64,000 nucleotides of DNA from Flavobacterium fluviatile (lineage in GTDB: Bacteria > Bacteroidota > Bacteroidia > Flavobacteriales > Flavobacteriaceae), in assembly GCF_010645065.1 (NCBI RefSeq), contig NZ_JAADZW010000001.1, positions 310,001 through 374,000 of the forward strand, read 5' to 3'. Shown here piece by piece: positions 53,821-62,567 of this stretch (position 1 is its first letter; the number at the start of each line of letters is the position of its first letter). The notes under the pieces are model-generated. The model was not told where the DNA came from, did not search any database, and saw nothing but the letters and a program-made list of their open reading frames with translations. Both the position numbers and the translations under genes were made by a program.

Positions 53821-56467
53821 TATTGCTATCATCCTTAATTATCCACTCACTTTTTTTATCTTCTTTTAAAAAATGGTCAAACCATTGGAGCGTCCTTATT
53901 GATAGGTCTTTCTGCTTTTCAGCATTAATAAGATTATGCCCCTCCTCTGGATACAATAACATCATACTTTTTTTACCGGCACGACGCAGGGCAAGATAAA
54001 ATTCCATGCTCTGGTGAGTATCCACCTGATAGTCATTTTTACCGCTCCAGAGAAGCACTGGGGTCTGCACATTCTGTACAAAATTTATAGGCGAATTATC
54101 ATAATAAGCTTTAGGTTTTTCATAAGGCGTGCCGCCCATATTCCATTCTTCATTATGGAACCGCCACATATCTGGTCTGCCATTGCCTTTATTTATAGTA
54201 TAATAAAAGGAGACCAGATCTGTAATGGCACCGCTTGCAATAGCCGCAGCAAATAAATTGGTCTGTGTTATTATGAATGAAGATTCGTAACCGCCGAAAG
54301 AATGGCCCATGAGTCCGATTCTTTTTTCATCTACTATGCCGGACTCCACAACCTTTTTTACTGCACTGATAACGCAGTCAGCGGCAGCAATTCCAGGATT
54401 TTGAAGTTCTAGTCTGATATCAGGCTGCAATACAAAATAGCCTTCAGATGTAAACACAGATGGATTAAATCCGACGGACTCGTAGCAAGTTGGATTTTGA
54501 TATTTATGAAGTTCATATGATTTACGCTCATAGATATTGACAATCATTGGATATTCTTTCAAAGGATTGTAGGCTGCGGGATAATACAGGACTCCCTTTA
54601 GTTTTATTCCTTTTAAGTTTTTATATTCGATGAGCTGTGATCTGCCCCAGAAAAATTTATCCTGCTGGGGATTACTTTTAAAATAGTATTTTGAAGGTGA
54701 TGAAGTACTTGCAACTGCCAATCTTGGAGACATGTTAAATTTCTGTTCGCGAAAGAATATATATTTCTTCCCTTCGCTATAAATTATCTGGTCGCACAAA
54801 GCATCTTTGTAAGTAATAGAACTTTCTCCAACTTTTTTATTCCAGATGTAGAATCCTGTTTTTTCATCGTTTCCTCTTGCGCTCAGAATTAAATCCTTAT
54901 CTAGGTTAAAATTATCCTGTATCTGTCCTTCAAATAAATGATTAAATCGAGGTTTATCATGCGATTTTGCAATTCTAAATGTAATGTCCGATTCCCTCCC
55001 TCTGGTAAGTCTCTTAAAAGAATTTCCTTCTGGACTTACTGCCCAGACATCAAACTGGTCATACAGCAGTATTTCCGTATCATTTTGGGTCCATCCTGGA
55101 TTGCCGCAGACGGATTCAGGCACCAGAGACTGCTCTTTGGCCGTCAACTTAATACCGATTTTAGCGGTGATATTTTTATGAATTCCATTATTAAAATTAT
55201 AAGTCCACCAGTCTCCATCTTTAAAATAAGCAAAGTATTTACCTGTAGGTGACGCATTAAAACAATGAGGCTCAGGTGCGATGTTCTTAAGGAATAATTT
55301 TTTCTCAAAGTTCTGCAGATCCATTACGTAAAAATCTCTTGGTGCTGTGTACTCGAACTGAGGTTCATAATCTGCTGGATTTGATAAAACAGCATATCGC
55401 ATATCACCGCTTAAAATTAGATCAGGAAGATCAGATGATGTGATATATACAGCTTTATTTATGACTGGAGTCCAGACTGCCACTCTTCCTTTTTTTGATC
55501 TGTCGGCATTCTGCTGCTGGATGTAGGTTCTTTTATCAGCTGAACCCCATATCTCAACATTTTTTGATTCGTTTCTGTGTAATTGAGGATTTAAAGAAAC
55601 AGTAGAGAAAAACAGCCGCTGTAGATCGTCCGATATTATAATTGGACTTTCTGAGTCAAATGCTGTATCTGCATTAATAATAGAATTGCTGTCAGGAATG
55701 AATTTAAAGTCATGCAGTTTTTTTTCAGATGTAATAAAATTGTAAATAGCTTGAGGATGCTGCGGATCGTTTCCTGCTGTAAAAGCTAGTGACAGACCAT
55801 TTTTCTGCCAGCTGAGGTTGGAGAAAAGAAGATTCCCTTCAGTAACTTCAAATGTTTCGTCTTTCTGCAGGCTGGCAATTGAAAGGGCATTTTTGTGTTC
55901 TGAAAATGTGCTGTATGCCAGCATACCCTTTTCTTTATTAAGTGAGAATTGGTCAATATTGCTGATTTCCCTATCCCTTCCAGTTTTTAATGATCGGATT
56001 GTAAGCGTGCGGTTTTTATTTTCTCTGTCGGATAGAAAAACCAGCTTGTCGTTTTTTTCATAATAGTCAAAACCACTTATTTCTTTAATGATTTCTTTTC
56101 TGCCATTTGAAAGATTTACAATGATCAGATCTTTTCCAATCTGGCAGAAAAACATACGGTTAGAAGAAAAACCGCAGTTTTTGGCAGCAGGAAAATTGAA
56201 GGTTTTAAGGCTGGCGACATTTCGCACAAAAAGAGTATCACTGAGATTTTTGTATCTCATTCTAAAACTTGCCCATTTCTGGTCAGGGGATATATTATCA
56301 AGTACGACATCACCCCATTGCGCATATGAATGAGGCGTGAGGTTCTTTTTTTGCACCACCTGTCCCCATAAGGGACAGGCTACTAACGGCAAAATAAAAA
56401 ATAAAACTAAAAAAGGTAAAAACAATGCCCTAAAGGCACATCTTCGATAAAAATATGTTGTAATCAT
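53795..56467 (-). CDS. S9 family peptidase (prolyl-oligopeptidase/acylaminoacyl type)
   Basis: 890 residues, exported (hydrophobic leader to about 36, …VACPLWGQ). A long beta-propeller-like N-terminal region (about 40-600) precedes the alpha/beta-hydrolase domain. The nucleophile is S723 in GLMGHSFGGYES, with the acid in LLWSGKNDYQVD and the histidine in YPEEGHNLIN. Such enzymes cleave short peptides in the periplasm. It lies 11 nt downstream of SusD and ends tail to tail with the DUF6520-like gene. Together with SusC/SusD this suggests uptake and breakdown of peptides, like RagAB systems. Confidence 0.88.
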   Translation of the reverse strand: MITTYFYRRCAFRALFLPFLVLFFILPLVACPLWGQVVQKKNLTPHSYAQWGDVVLDNISPDQKWASFRMRYKNLSDTLFVRNVASLKTFNFPAAKNCGFSSNRMFFCQIGKDLIIVNLSNGRKEIIKEISGFDYYEKNDKLVFLSDRENKNRTLTIRSLKTGRDREISNIDQFSLNKEKGMLAYSTFSEHKNALSIASLQKDETFEVTEGNLLFSNLSWQKNGLSLAFTAGNDPQHPQAIYNFITSEKKLHDFKFIPDSNSIINADTAFDSESPIIISDDLQRLFFSTVSLNPQLHRNESKNVEIWGSADKRTYIQQQNADRSKKGRVAVWTPVINKAVYITSSDLPDLILSGDMRYAVLSNPADYEPQFEYTAPRDFYVMDLQNFEKKLFLKNIAPEPHCFNASPTGKYFAYFKDGDWWTYNFNNGIHKNITAKIGIKLTAKEQSLVPESVCGNPGWTQNDTEILLYDQFDVWAVSPEGNSFKRLTRGRESDITFRIAKSHDKPRFNHLFEGQIQDNFNLDKDLILSARGNDEKTGFYIWNKKVGESSITYKDALCDQIIYSEGKKYIFFREQKFNMSPRLAVASTSSPSKYYFKSNPQQDKFFWGRSQLIEYKNLKGIKLKGVLYYPAAYNPLKEYPMIVNIYERKSYELHKYQNPTCYESVGFNPSVFTSEGYFVLQPDIRLELQNPGIAAADCVISAVKKVVESGIVDEKRIGLMGHSFGGYESSFIITQTNLFAAAIASGAITDLVSFYYTINKGNGRPDMWRFHNEEWNMGGTPYEKPKAYYDNSPINFVQNVQTPVLLWSGKNDYQVDTHQSMEFYLALRRAGKKSMMLLYPEEGHNLINAEKQKDLSIRTLQWFDHFLKEDKKSEWIIKDDSNKKKQCSSI

Positions 56468-56478
56468 AAGTCTTGTAA

Positions 56479-57864
56479 TTAGTATCCCGGATTCTGCGGT
56501 TTTAGATTCGGATTTGCATTAATTTCTGCCTCGGGAATGGGGAAAACCTGATCAGAGGAATTCCATCCGGCCTTTATATTTCCAAGCGAGGTGTTAAGCT
56601 TTCCATTTCTTTTGAGGTCAAAAAAACGGTGGCCGTACTCTGTGAAAAGTTCATGTTTTCTTTCTTCAAGAACGGCATCGAGTATTTCGCTCTGTGTCTG
56701 TGCCTGGGTATCTGGCAGGCCTGCTCTTTTTCTGATTTGGTTCAGGTCCTCTTTGGCTCCGATAAGATCTCCCTGCATAGCCCTTGCTTCAGATCGTACT
56801 AAAAACTGTTCGGAAAGCCGAAGCACCACTGTGTATTCCTTTGAAACTGATGTATCAAAATTTTCTTTATATTTATAAGGATGGTGCCAGGTTCCTGAAG
56901 CATCCTTAACTTCTTTTGTCCAATACGTTCGGCGAAGGTCGCCGTCCGTAAATGAATTGTACAGACTGCTGCTCATCCAGACAAACTGCGGTGGGCCGGC
57001 GGTAAATATAAAATAGGCGCCGTCAGCGGTGTTTTTGCCGGCTGTGCCGGAATGAAGCTGCCATAATGTTTCTTTAGAGTTTAAGAGAAATGCAGAGTTT
57101 ATATTTTCAACGGCGTAAAGGCTCTGGTTATTTATCACCGCTGATGCTGTATTTGAGGCTTCAGAGAATTTTCCGCTAAAGAGATAGATTCTGGATAGAA
57201 GTGCCTTTGCGGCGTACTTATTTGGACGAATGCGGGGTACGGCTATATAGGATTCAGGAAGCAGATCTACGGCAGTTTCCAGATCAGTGATAATTTTTCC
57301 ATACATCTGTTCAGGATCCATCTTGGAAATTTTACTATTTGTTTTGTAATCCGTACCCGAAACATACGGTACGCTTCCAAAAATGTTCAATAAATAAAAA
57401 TGCTCCAGAGAACGAATAAAAAGTGCTTCGCCGGTCAGCTGGTTTCTTTGGGCCTGCGTTAGCGACAAACTGTGTTCGCAACCGCTGATAATTGAATTGG
57501 CGGCATAAATCTGATTATAAGCAGAATTCCAATAGTCCGCAACAATAGTATTGGTAGGAAGGAGTGCATTAGCGTAAAAGCTGAAACTTGGATTTGACAC
57601 ACTCTCATTGCTTATCATCTCATCGGAATAGCAGGCAAGATGATTTGATATTCCAATGCCATCACCTGTTAGCATTCCCCTATCTCTTATTTTTGAATAA
57701 ATATCGGTAAGAGCCGCTTCGGCAGTGTTATAATTTTCAAAAACAGATTCTGTGGTTAATTGTGATTTTGGCAGATCTACTTCCACAAAAGAATCGCAGG
57801 AAACAGCGACTAGCAGAATCATAAATATTAAAGATCGGGATGCAAATAAAAATTTTGTTTTCAT
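56479..57864 (-). CDS. SusD/RagB-like outer membrane lipoprotein
   Basis: 461 residues. Lipobox AVSC (C23), followed by the SusD N-terminus (FVEVDLPKSQLTTESVFENYNTAEAALTDIYSKI), TPR-like helices (RSLEHFYLLNIFGSVPYV) and the C-terminal LNQIRKRAGLPD…VLEERKHELFTEYGHRFFDLKR block. It would cap the SusC channel 9 nt upstream and capture the ligand. Short for SusD (usually 450-600). With an S9 peptidase as the next gene the ligand is more likely peptide than glycan. Confidence 0.92.
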   Translation of the reverse strand: MKTKFLFASRSLIFMILLVAVSCDSFVEVDLPKSQLTTESVFENYNTAEAALTDIYSKIRDRGMLTGDGIGISNHLACYSDEMISNESVSNPSFSFYANALLPTNTIVADYWNSAYNQIYAANSIISGCEHSLSLTQAQRNQLTGEALFIRSLEHFYLLNIFGSVPYVSGTDYKTNSKISKMDPEQMYGKIITDLETAVDLLPESYIAVPRIRPNKYAAKALLSRIYLFSGKFSEASNTASAVINNQSLYAVENINSAFLLNSKETLWQLHSGTAGKNTADGAYFIFTAGPPQFVWMSSSLYNSFTDGDLRRTYWTKEVKDASGTWHHPYKYKENFDTSVSKEYTVVLRLSEQFLVRSEARAMQGDLIGAKEDLNQIRKRAGLPDTQAQTQSEILDAVLEERKHELFTEYGHRFFDLKRNGKLNTSLGNIKAGWNSSDQVFPIPEAEINANPNLKPQNPGY

Positions 57865-57873
57865 AACCGGATA

Positions 57874-60800
57874 TTAAAAAGTTAATTGAATTCCTGCCGT
57901 AATTACTTTTAGTGGAGGCAGGTAGCCATAGGTTGTAAATTCAGGATCGCCGTCATCATATCTGGTAAAAGTCAGCAGATTTTGCCCCTGAAGCATTATC
58001 GTGCATTGCATATCATTAAGGCTCAAAGGGAGTTTATAAGAAAGGGCAATGTTTTTAAGTCTTATAAAGGAAGCGTCGGTAATAGAGGCAGTGCTCTGGT
58101 TGAACAGGCTGTTTGCGGTTACTGCCGAACTGTTAAATCCTGCTGTATAGATCTGATATGGACCAGTATCCCCCTGCGAAGACCAGCTATCCAAAAGCCT
58201 GACATGTTTGTTGGACATTGTTCCAGCTGACGACATGGAATAGGCTTTGCTGTCCTTGCTTACAAACTGGAAGAGGAAATCCAGCGACACACCCTTATAA
58301 GCCAGCCTGTTTTGAAGGCCACCGTAAAATTTAGGATTCAAATCTGCAATTATCTGCCTATCCTCAGCAGCTGTCAAAAGCCCATCCTTATTGAGATCTT
58401 CAAACTTATAGATTCCCGTCTGCGGGTTGACTCCGTTAAATTTGTATAACAGCTGTATATTAAGCGGCTGACCGACCCTGTACTGCTGGCTGTAGGTTGA
58501 ACTTGCAAGATTAGGAAAAGATAGGAGTTTATTTTTAGCAACAGTTAAATTAAAGCTGGTGGTCCAGTTAAAATTTCCGCTGTTAAAATTGACGGTTCGC
58601 ACCGTAAATTCAAATCCCCTGTTTTGTACGACCGCATCCAGATTGGCCTGCATGGATGAAAAACCGGTTGTTCCGGGAAGCGGAATACCGACCAGCTGAT
58701 TGGAAGATTTGTTCTGATACCATTCCACGGTTGTGAAAATGCGGTCTTTGAAGAAACCTAATTCAAGCGCGGCCTCCAGTTTTTTATTTGTCTCCCATCC
58801 AAAATCGGAGTTAAAGAGCCTTGTTGGCGATAGGCCGGAAATTCCGTTATATAGTACTCCATTGACAGAATAAGTGTCGAAAAACTGATAATCGCCAATC
58901 TGATCATTCCCGGTGGTACCGTAACTGCCTCGTATTTTTCCAAAACTAAGCCACCTCGAATTCTGGGTAAATTTTTCGTTAGAAAACAGCCACGCAAAGC
59001 CCAATGCCCCGAAATTCGCAAACTGGTTGCCTGGTCCAAATCTGCTTGAACCGTCGCGTCTAGCGGTAAGGTTTGCGATATATTTCTGTTGATAGTTAAA
59101 GTTAATTCGTCCAAAGAAAGCCTGATATTTATACAGTGTTTCCTCATCCAGCAGTACCCTTACCGTTTTCGCTGCTGCCAAGTTGTATATAAGGCTGTTG
59201 GAAGTGAAGCCTGATCCAAAATTGGATATTTTTGTACCGTGCTGGCTTTGAAAAGTAGAACCAACAAGTACATCAATTTTAGCATCCTTCAGCTGCTTAA
59301 TCCAGTTTATCTGCGGTTCTACAATCCATGAAGATCTATTTACATCATTCGTGAAAATAGAAGATTGTGAAGGTCCGACATTAAATGCGGGATTATATAT
59401 AGTGGATGGAACAATTCTAGTTTCGGTATTGTCAAGATAAGTGAATCCGAAGTTTCCTTTGACTGAAAGCTCTCCTGTTAGAGCATAAGAAAGAACGGCA
59501 TTTCCTGTAAGATCATTAATAGCAGATTCTGCTTTTGTGTTTAGATTTCTAAGCGGGTTCTGCCAAGTATTGTTTTCCCAGTTAAGATTTCCATCCGGAG
59601 TATAAAGGGCGGGAGCATTTGGAGGAAGATTTCTGGCATCGCTTGTAAAATCGTAAGAAGGCAGGTTGTTGTCCTGTGAATTGAATCCCGCAGAGAAGTT
59701 AAGTGAAAACTTTTCATCTTCGGATTTGTGGTTCAAACTAAAATTGCTTCCGCCCTTTTTATATCGAAACTGACCGGGAAAAACGTTTGTTTCTGTATGA
59801 TAAGAGCCATTTAATAGAAATTGGGTATTGTTTGAACCGCCTGACACTGATGCCTGCAGATCGTTGATCAATGAAGTGCCCCCTATAAGTTCTTTCTGCC
59901 AGTCAGTATAACGGTTCTGGTCCCAAATGCCGTTAATGTCGTAATCTGTAGCACCGTATGCAGTTCTGCCATCATTTATAAAGGCCTGCCTGCGAACAGC
60001 CAAGTACTGATCGGTATTCATAAGGTTAAGAAATTTAGTTACCCTGCCGGTTCCTGTGGAAGCGGAAACATTAAATTTTGTTTTTCCTGCTTTTCCTTTT
60101 CTGGTGGTAATCAATACCACACCATTTGCTCCTCTTGAACCGTATATAGATGTTGCATCAGCATCCTTGAGCACTTCAATGCTTTCGATTGCATCAGGAT
60201 TAATGCTGTTGATAGGGCTCACCAATGTAGGAAATGTGGTTCCCGTATAAGAAGAGCCGATGGGATCTGAAGAGATTGGCACACCGTCAATAATATAAAG
60301 CGGTGAATTAGCATCGGATCTAAGACTGTTCTGTCCTCGTATTTTTATATCAAAACCTCCGCCAGGCACGCCTGTAGTCTGTGTGATACTTACTCCTGCC
60401 ATACGGCCCTGCATTGTGGCCAGCACATTAGTCACGGGCTGGTTTTCAATATCTTTCGAGGTAATTCGGGCAATGCTCCCTGTTCGGTCACTTTCTTTTA
60501 CGGAATAATAACCAGCATTCACCCGAACCTCCTGCAGCGTGGTTGTATCGTAGAGAAGTTTAACGTCGACAATTTTTCGTCGATTGACAGGAATATAAGA
60601 AGTTTTAAACCCTATAAAAGATACAATTAAAGTATCGGATGGTGATGCCGTAATTGAATACTGTCCACTATAATCAGAAATTGCTGTGGAATTCACTTTA
60701 TTCTTAATGGCTATCGTTACACCCGGCAGAGGACTCGATCCGTCAGTTACTGTTCCGTTGACCTGAAATTGTCGAGGTGTAAATTTGAAATGCCGTTTTG

Positions 60801-60897
60801 AGCTGGCGGCATGAGTTGACGAAAAAGCTAAGGTAATGCCCATAAAAATTAGGCAACAAAGAGCTCTTCCATCCTTGTAAAATGAAAAATAATTCAT
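57874..60897 (-). CDS. SusC/RagA-like TonB-dependent transporter
   Basis: 1007 residues with signal sequence (…FSSTHAA). CarboxypepD-regulatory-like domain (about 45-125, FQVNGTVTDGSSPLPGVTIAIK…), plug domain (…LATMQGRMAGVSITQTTGVPGGG, LYIIDGVPI, SIEVLKDADATSIYGSRGANGVVLITTRKG) and outer-membrane barrel ending NLLTFTRYDDGDPEFTTYGYLPPLKVITAGIQLTF. It imports a ligand powered by TonB. First gene of the susC-susD-S9 operon. Its leader contains the hairpin at 60943-60973. Confidence 0.93.
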   Translation of the reverse strand: MNYFSFYKDGRALCCLIFMGITLAFSSTHAASSKRHFKFTPRQFQVNGTVTDGSSPLPGVTIAIKNKVNSTAISDYSGQYSITASPSDTLIVSFIGFKTSYIPVNRRKIVDVKLLYDTTTLQEVRVNAGYYSVKESDRTGSIARITSKDIENQPVTNVLATMQGRMAGVSITQTTGVPGGGFDIKIRGQNSLRSDANSPLYIIDGVPISSDPIGSSYTGTTFPTLVSPINSINPDAIESIEVLKDADATSIYGSRGANGVVLITTRKGKAGKTKFNVSASTGTGRVTKFLNLMNTDQYLAVRRQAFINDGRTAYGATDYDINGIWDQNRYTDWQKELIGGTSLINDLQASVSGGSNNTQFLLNGSYHTETNVFPGQFRYKKGGSNFSLNHKSEDEKFSLNFSAGFNSQDNNLPSYDFTSDARNLPPNAPALYTPDGNLNWENNTWQNPLRNLNTKAESAINDLTGNAVLSYALTGELSVKGNFGFTYLDNTETRIVPSTIYNPAFNVGPSQSSIFTNDVNRSSWIVEPQINWIKQLKDAKIDVLVGSTFQSQHGTKISNFGSGFTSNSLIYNLAAAKTVRVLLDEETLYKYQAFFGRINFNYQQKYIANLTARRDGSSRFGPGNQFANFGALGFAWLFSNEKFTQNSRWLSFGKIRGSYGTTGNDQIGDYQFFDTYSVNGVLYNGISGLSPTRLFNSDFGWETNKKLEAALELGFFKDRIFTTVEWYQNKSSNQLVGIPLPGTTGFSSMQANLDAVVQNRGFEFTVRTVNFNSGNFNWTTSFNLTVAKNKLLSFPNLASSTYSQQYRVGQPLNIQLLYKFNGVNPQTGIYKFEDLNKDGLLTAAEDRQIIADLNPKFYGGLQNRLAYKGVSLDFLFQFVSKDSKAYSMSSAGTMSNKHVRLLDSWSSQGDTGPYQIYTAGFNSSAVTANSLFNQSTASITDASFIRLKNIALSYKLPLSLNDMQCTIMLQGQNLLTFTRYDDGDPEFTTYGYLPPLKVITAGIQLTF

Positions 60898-60942
60898 AAT
60901 ATTGGGATTGGTTAGTTAAATATGATTTGATTAGCTATCGGT

Positions 60943-60973
60943 CCTCTATGGTTGTTTGGCGACGAAATAGAGG
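60943..60973 (-). promoter_or_regulatory. Leader hairpin of the susC mRNA
   Basis: CCTCTAT (60943-60949) and ATAGAGG (60967-60973) are perfect inverted repeats 46 nt before the susC start. A structured leader could serve regulation; no T-run follows on the - strand, so it is not a terminator. Confidence 0.4.
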
Positions 60974-61148
60974 GCCATTTTTATGCATTAAATTAAGTGT
61001 TTAATAATATGCAAATTCGGATTGTGTTTAATTCACGGGCAATAGTGATAAAAGTTCGACAAAAAATTTCGAAACTTGAACAAGAATAGAAGTGATACAG
61101 CTAAGAATTAAGCGAGTAACGTAAAAAAAGGACGCGGAACTCAACTTA

Positions 61149-61262
61149 TCGTTTCAGAGGCATTGGCATACCCAACCACAAATAAGCGAGCCCACGCCCA
61201 TAAGGCCGTGAGCATCTTACTTATCATCTCGTGGTTTTAAAAACGCCAATTTTCTGAAACGA
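61149..61262. repeat. Nested multi-arm palindrome
   Basis: Outer arms at 61149-61167 and 61245-61262 match over 16 bases around a small internal mismatch (TCGTTTCAGA/TCTGAAACGA and ATTGGC/GCCAAT). Inside are ACCAC/GTGGT, AATAAG/CTTAT and a GAGCCCACG/CCGTGAGC stem around an ATAAGG loop. Together they form a long hairpin of several tiers. G/C content is above the surroundings. Confidence 0.6.
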
Positions 61263-61352
61263 GATTCAAAGCGAATGCTTCAATATTGTTTTGAAGAATC
61301 GCAAATATATAAATTCATTTTCATATGAATTGTTACAAATATATGGAAAAAA

Positions 61353-61382
61353 ATATTTATGGTGATATATTACCATAAATAT
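61353..61382 (+). promoter_or_regulatory. Palindromic operator before the XRE gene
   Basis: ATATTTATGGT (61353-61363) and ACCATAAATAT (61372-61382) form a perfect 11-bp inverted repeat with an 8-nt spacer, 42 nt before the XRE start. Likely binding site of the XRE protein itself. Confidence 0.6.
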
Positions 61383-61424
61383 TTTCGAGAAAAGTCAAAT
61401 ATTGTTAAATAAAACAATAATGAT

Positions 61425-61685
61425 ATGGCTAAGGAAGAAATATTGAAAGCTTACAAAAAAGCCTTTGGCGAAAATTTAAGAAAGATTAGGACAGAAAAAA
61501 TAAAAACACTTAGCGGAGTAGATAGTAAAACTAAATTTGATTCCAGTAATTATCATAAGTACGAAGTGGGTACCGGAAACCCAACCCTAGAAACAATAGT
61601 TAGTATAGCCACTGGACTAGGGATACATCCTAAAGAACTACTTGATTTCGAATTCGATTTAAATAAAATTGATGTTCATAAATAA
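61425..61685 (+). CDS. XRE-family helix-turn-helix regulator
   Basis: 86 residues, mainly one Cro/cI-type helix-turn-helix domain: FGENLRKIRTEKIKTLSGVDSKTKFDSSNYHKYEVGTGNPTLETIVSIATGLGIHPKELLDFEFDL. DNA-binding repressor-type protein, probably autoregulated through the palindrome just upstream. Single-gene unit with a strong terminator right after the stop. It could control the divergent susC operon or a mobile element; the sequence does not decide. Confidence 0.88.
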   Translation: MAKEEILKAYKKAFGENLRKIRTEKIKTLSGVDSKTKFDSSNYHKYEVGTGNPTLETIVSIATGLGIHPKELLDFEFDLNKIDVHK

Positions 61686-61709
61686 GATGCTTGCAAGCAT
61701 CTTTTTTTT
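61686..61709 (+). terminator. Intrinsic terminator after the XRE gene
   Basis: GATGCTTGCAAGCATC is a perfect palindrome directly after the stop codon, followed by eight T. Confidence 0.9.
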
Positions 61710-61913
61710 GTCTCATTGAATTGTTAAAACAGGTAGTTATACGTGATTTGAATCTTTAATAAAAAGGTATTTTGCAAATAATTTTAGAATTATGGAAAAC
61801 CGTATCGGAAAATGATAGTGGATCTTTAAGTTTGAAATTAAAAGATTATAAGTGGCATAAACCCATTCTATGTTAGAATAAACGAGTTGTGTCCAAAAAT
61901 TTAAGAACTAAAT

Positions 61914-62384
61914 ATGAATTATAATAACGCCAAGCATAAAGTATTAAAATTATTTGTAAAAGTAAAGCTGGATTACATTGAAGAATATCACCTTACTAGA
62001 GAGTTTTATTTAACAATTGACGAAGTAGTAAAAAAAGAAAAACTGAGTTATGATGTTGCAAAACTTATCTTAGCTTCATTGTTAGCTAATGAAGAAATTA
62101 AATTCAATAACTCTATTGATGAAGATGGTTTCTCAGGATATGCAATTACTAACAAAGGAGTTTTTGCATATGAAGATAAAAAATATCTTAGAATCAGAAT
62201 CGAGCGTTCAAGATCTAGTTGGAGTTTCATTATCTCTATCGTTTCCTTTTTAGTTTCACTAGTTGCAATATTGTTAACAATACGTGAACCAGAAAAAGAA
62301 GAGCAAGCTAATATAAATAGAAACGAAATGCAAAAAAGGATTACTCATCAGAAGCCAAAACAATTAATTCCTCCAAAAAAGTAG
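61914..62384 (+). CDS. Small protein with winged-helix-like N-terminus and one TM segment
   Basis: 156 residues. The first ~85 look like a winged helix (VLKLFVKVKLDYIEEYHLTREFYLTIDEVVKKEKLSYDVAKLILASLL…GYAITNKGVFAYE). A single membrane segment (about 101-122, SWSFIISIVSFLVSLVAILLTI) precedes a charged tail ending KPKQLIPPKK. No family recognised. The layout suggests a membrane-tethered sensor or effector. It sits before a spacer that resembles integron-type cassette junctions and the PIN gene. Confidence 0.55.
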   Translation: MNYNNAKHKVLKLFVKVKLDYIEEYHLTREFYLTIDEVVKKEKLSYDVAKLILASLLANEEIKFNNSIDEDGFSGYAITNKGVFAYEDKKYLRIRIERSRSSWSFIISIVSFLVSLVAILLTIREPEKEEQANINRNEMQKRITHQKPKQLIPPKK

Positions 62385-62439
62385 TAAATAAAAACTCGTT
62401 GGAATCTTTTAATAAAAAAACGCACCGTCAGCGAACAGA

Positions 62440-62560
62440 TACTATAACGGATTTGAGAATTCGACTAGAAGGGAAGTTGGTTTGTATTGCTATTATTTGT
62501 AATATTCCATATCCGCTGAGTACCAGAACGGTAACTGTAACTTTAAAATACGTACTAAAA
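62440..62560. repeat. Cassette-spacer-like non-coding element
   Basis: The stretch with AGATACTATAACGGATTT, GGGAAGTTGGTTTGTATTGC and a pyrimidine/purine-symmetric end (ACGGTAACTGTAACT) recalls spacers that recur between small genes in Flavobacteriales, possibly integron-like recombination sites. The match is from memory and untested. Confidence 0.35.
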
Positions 62561-62567
62561 TAAATAT

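Larger units (their letters stand above)
60898..61424. other. 527-nt divergent intergenic region with structured elements
   Basis: Lies between susC (-) and the XRE gene (+). No gene seen. It contains the susC leader hairpin, the nested hairpin element at 61149-61262 and the XRE operator at 61353-61382, listed separately. Confidence 0.6.
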
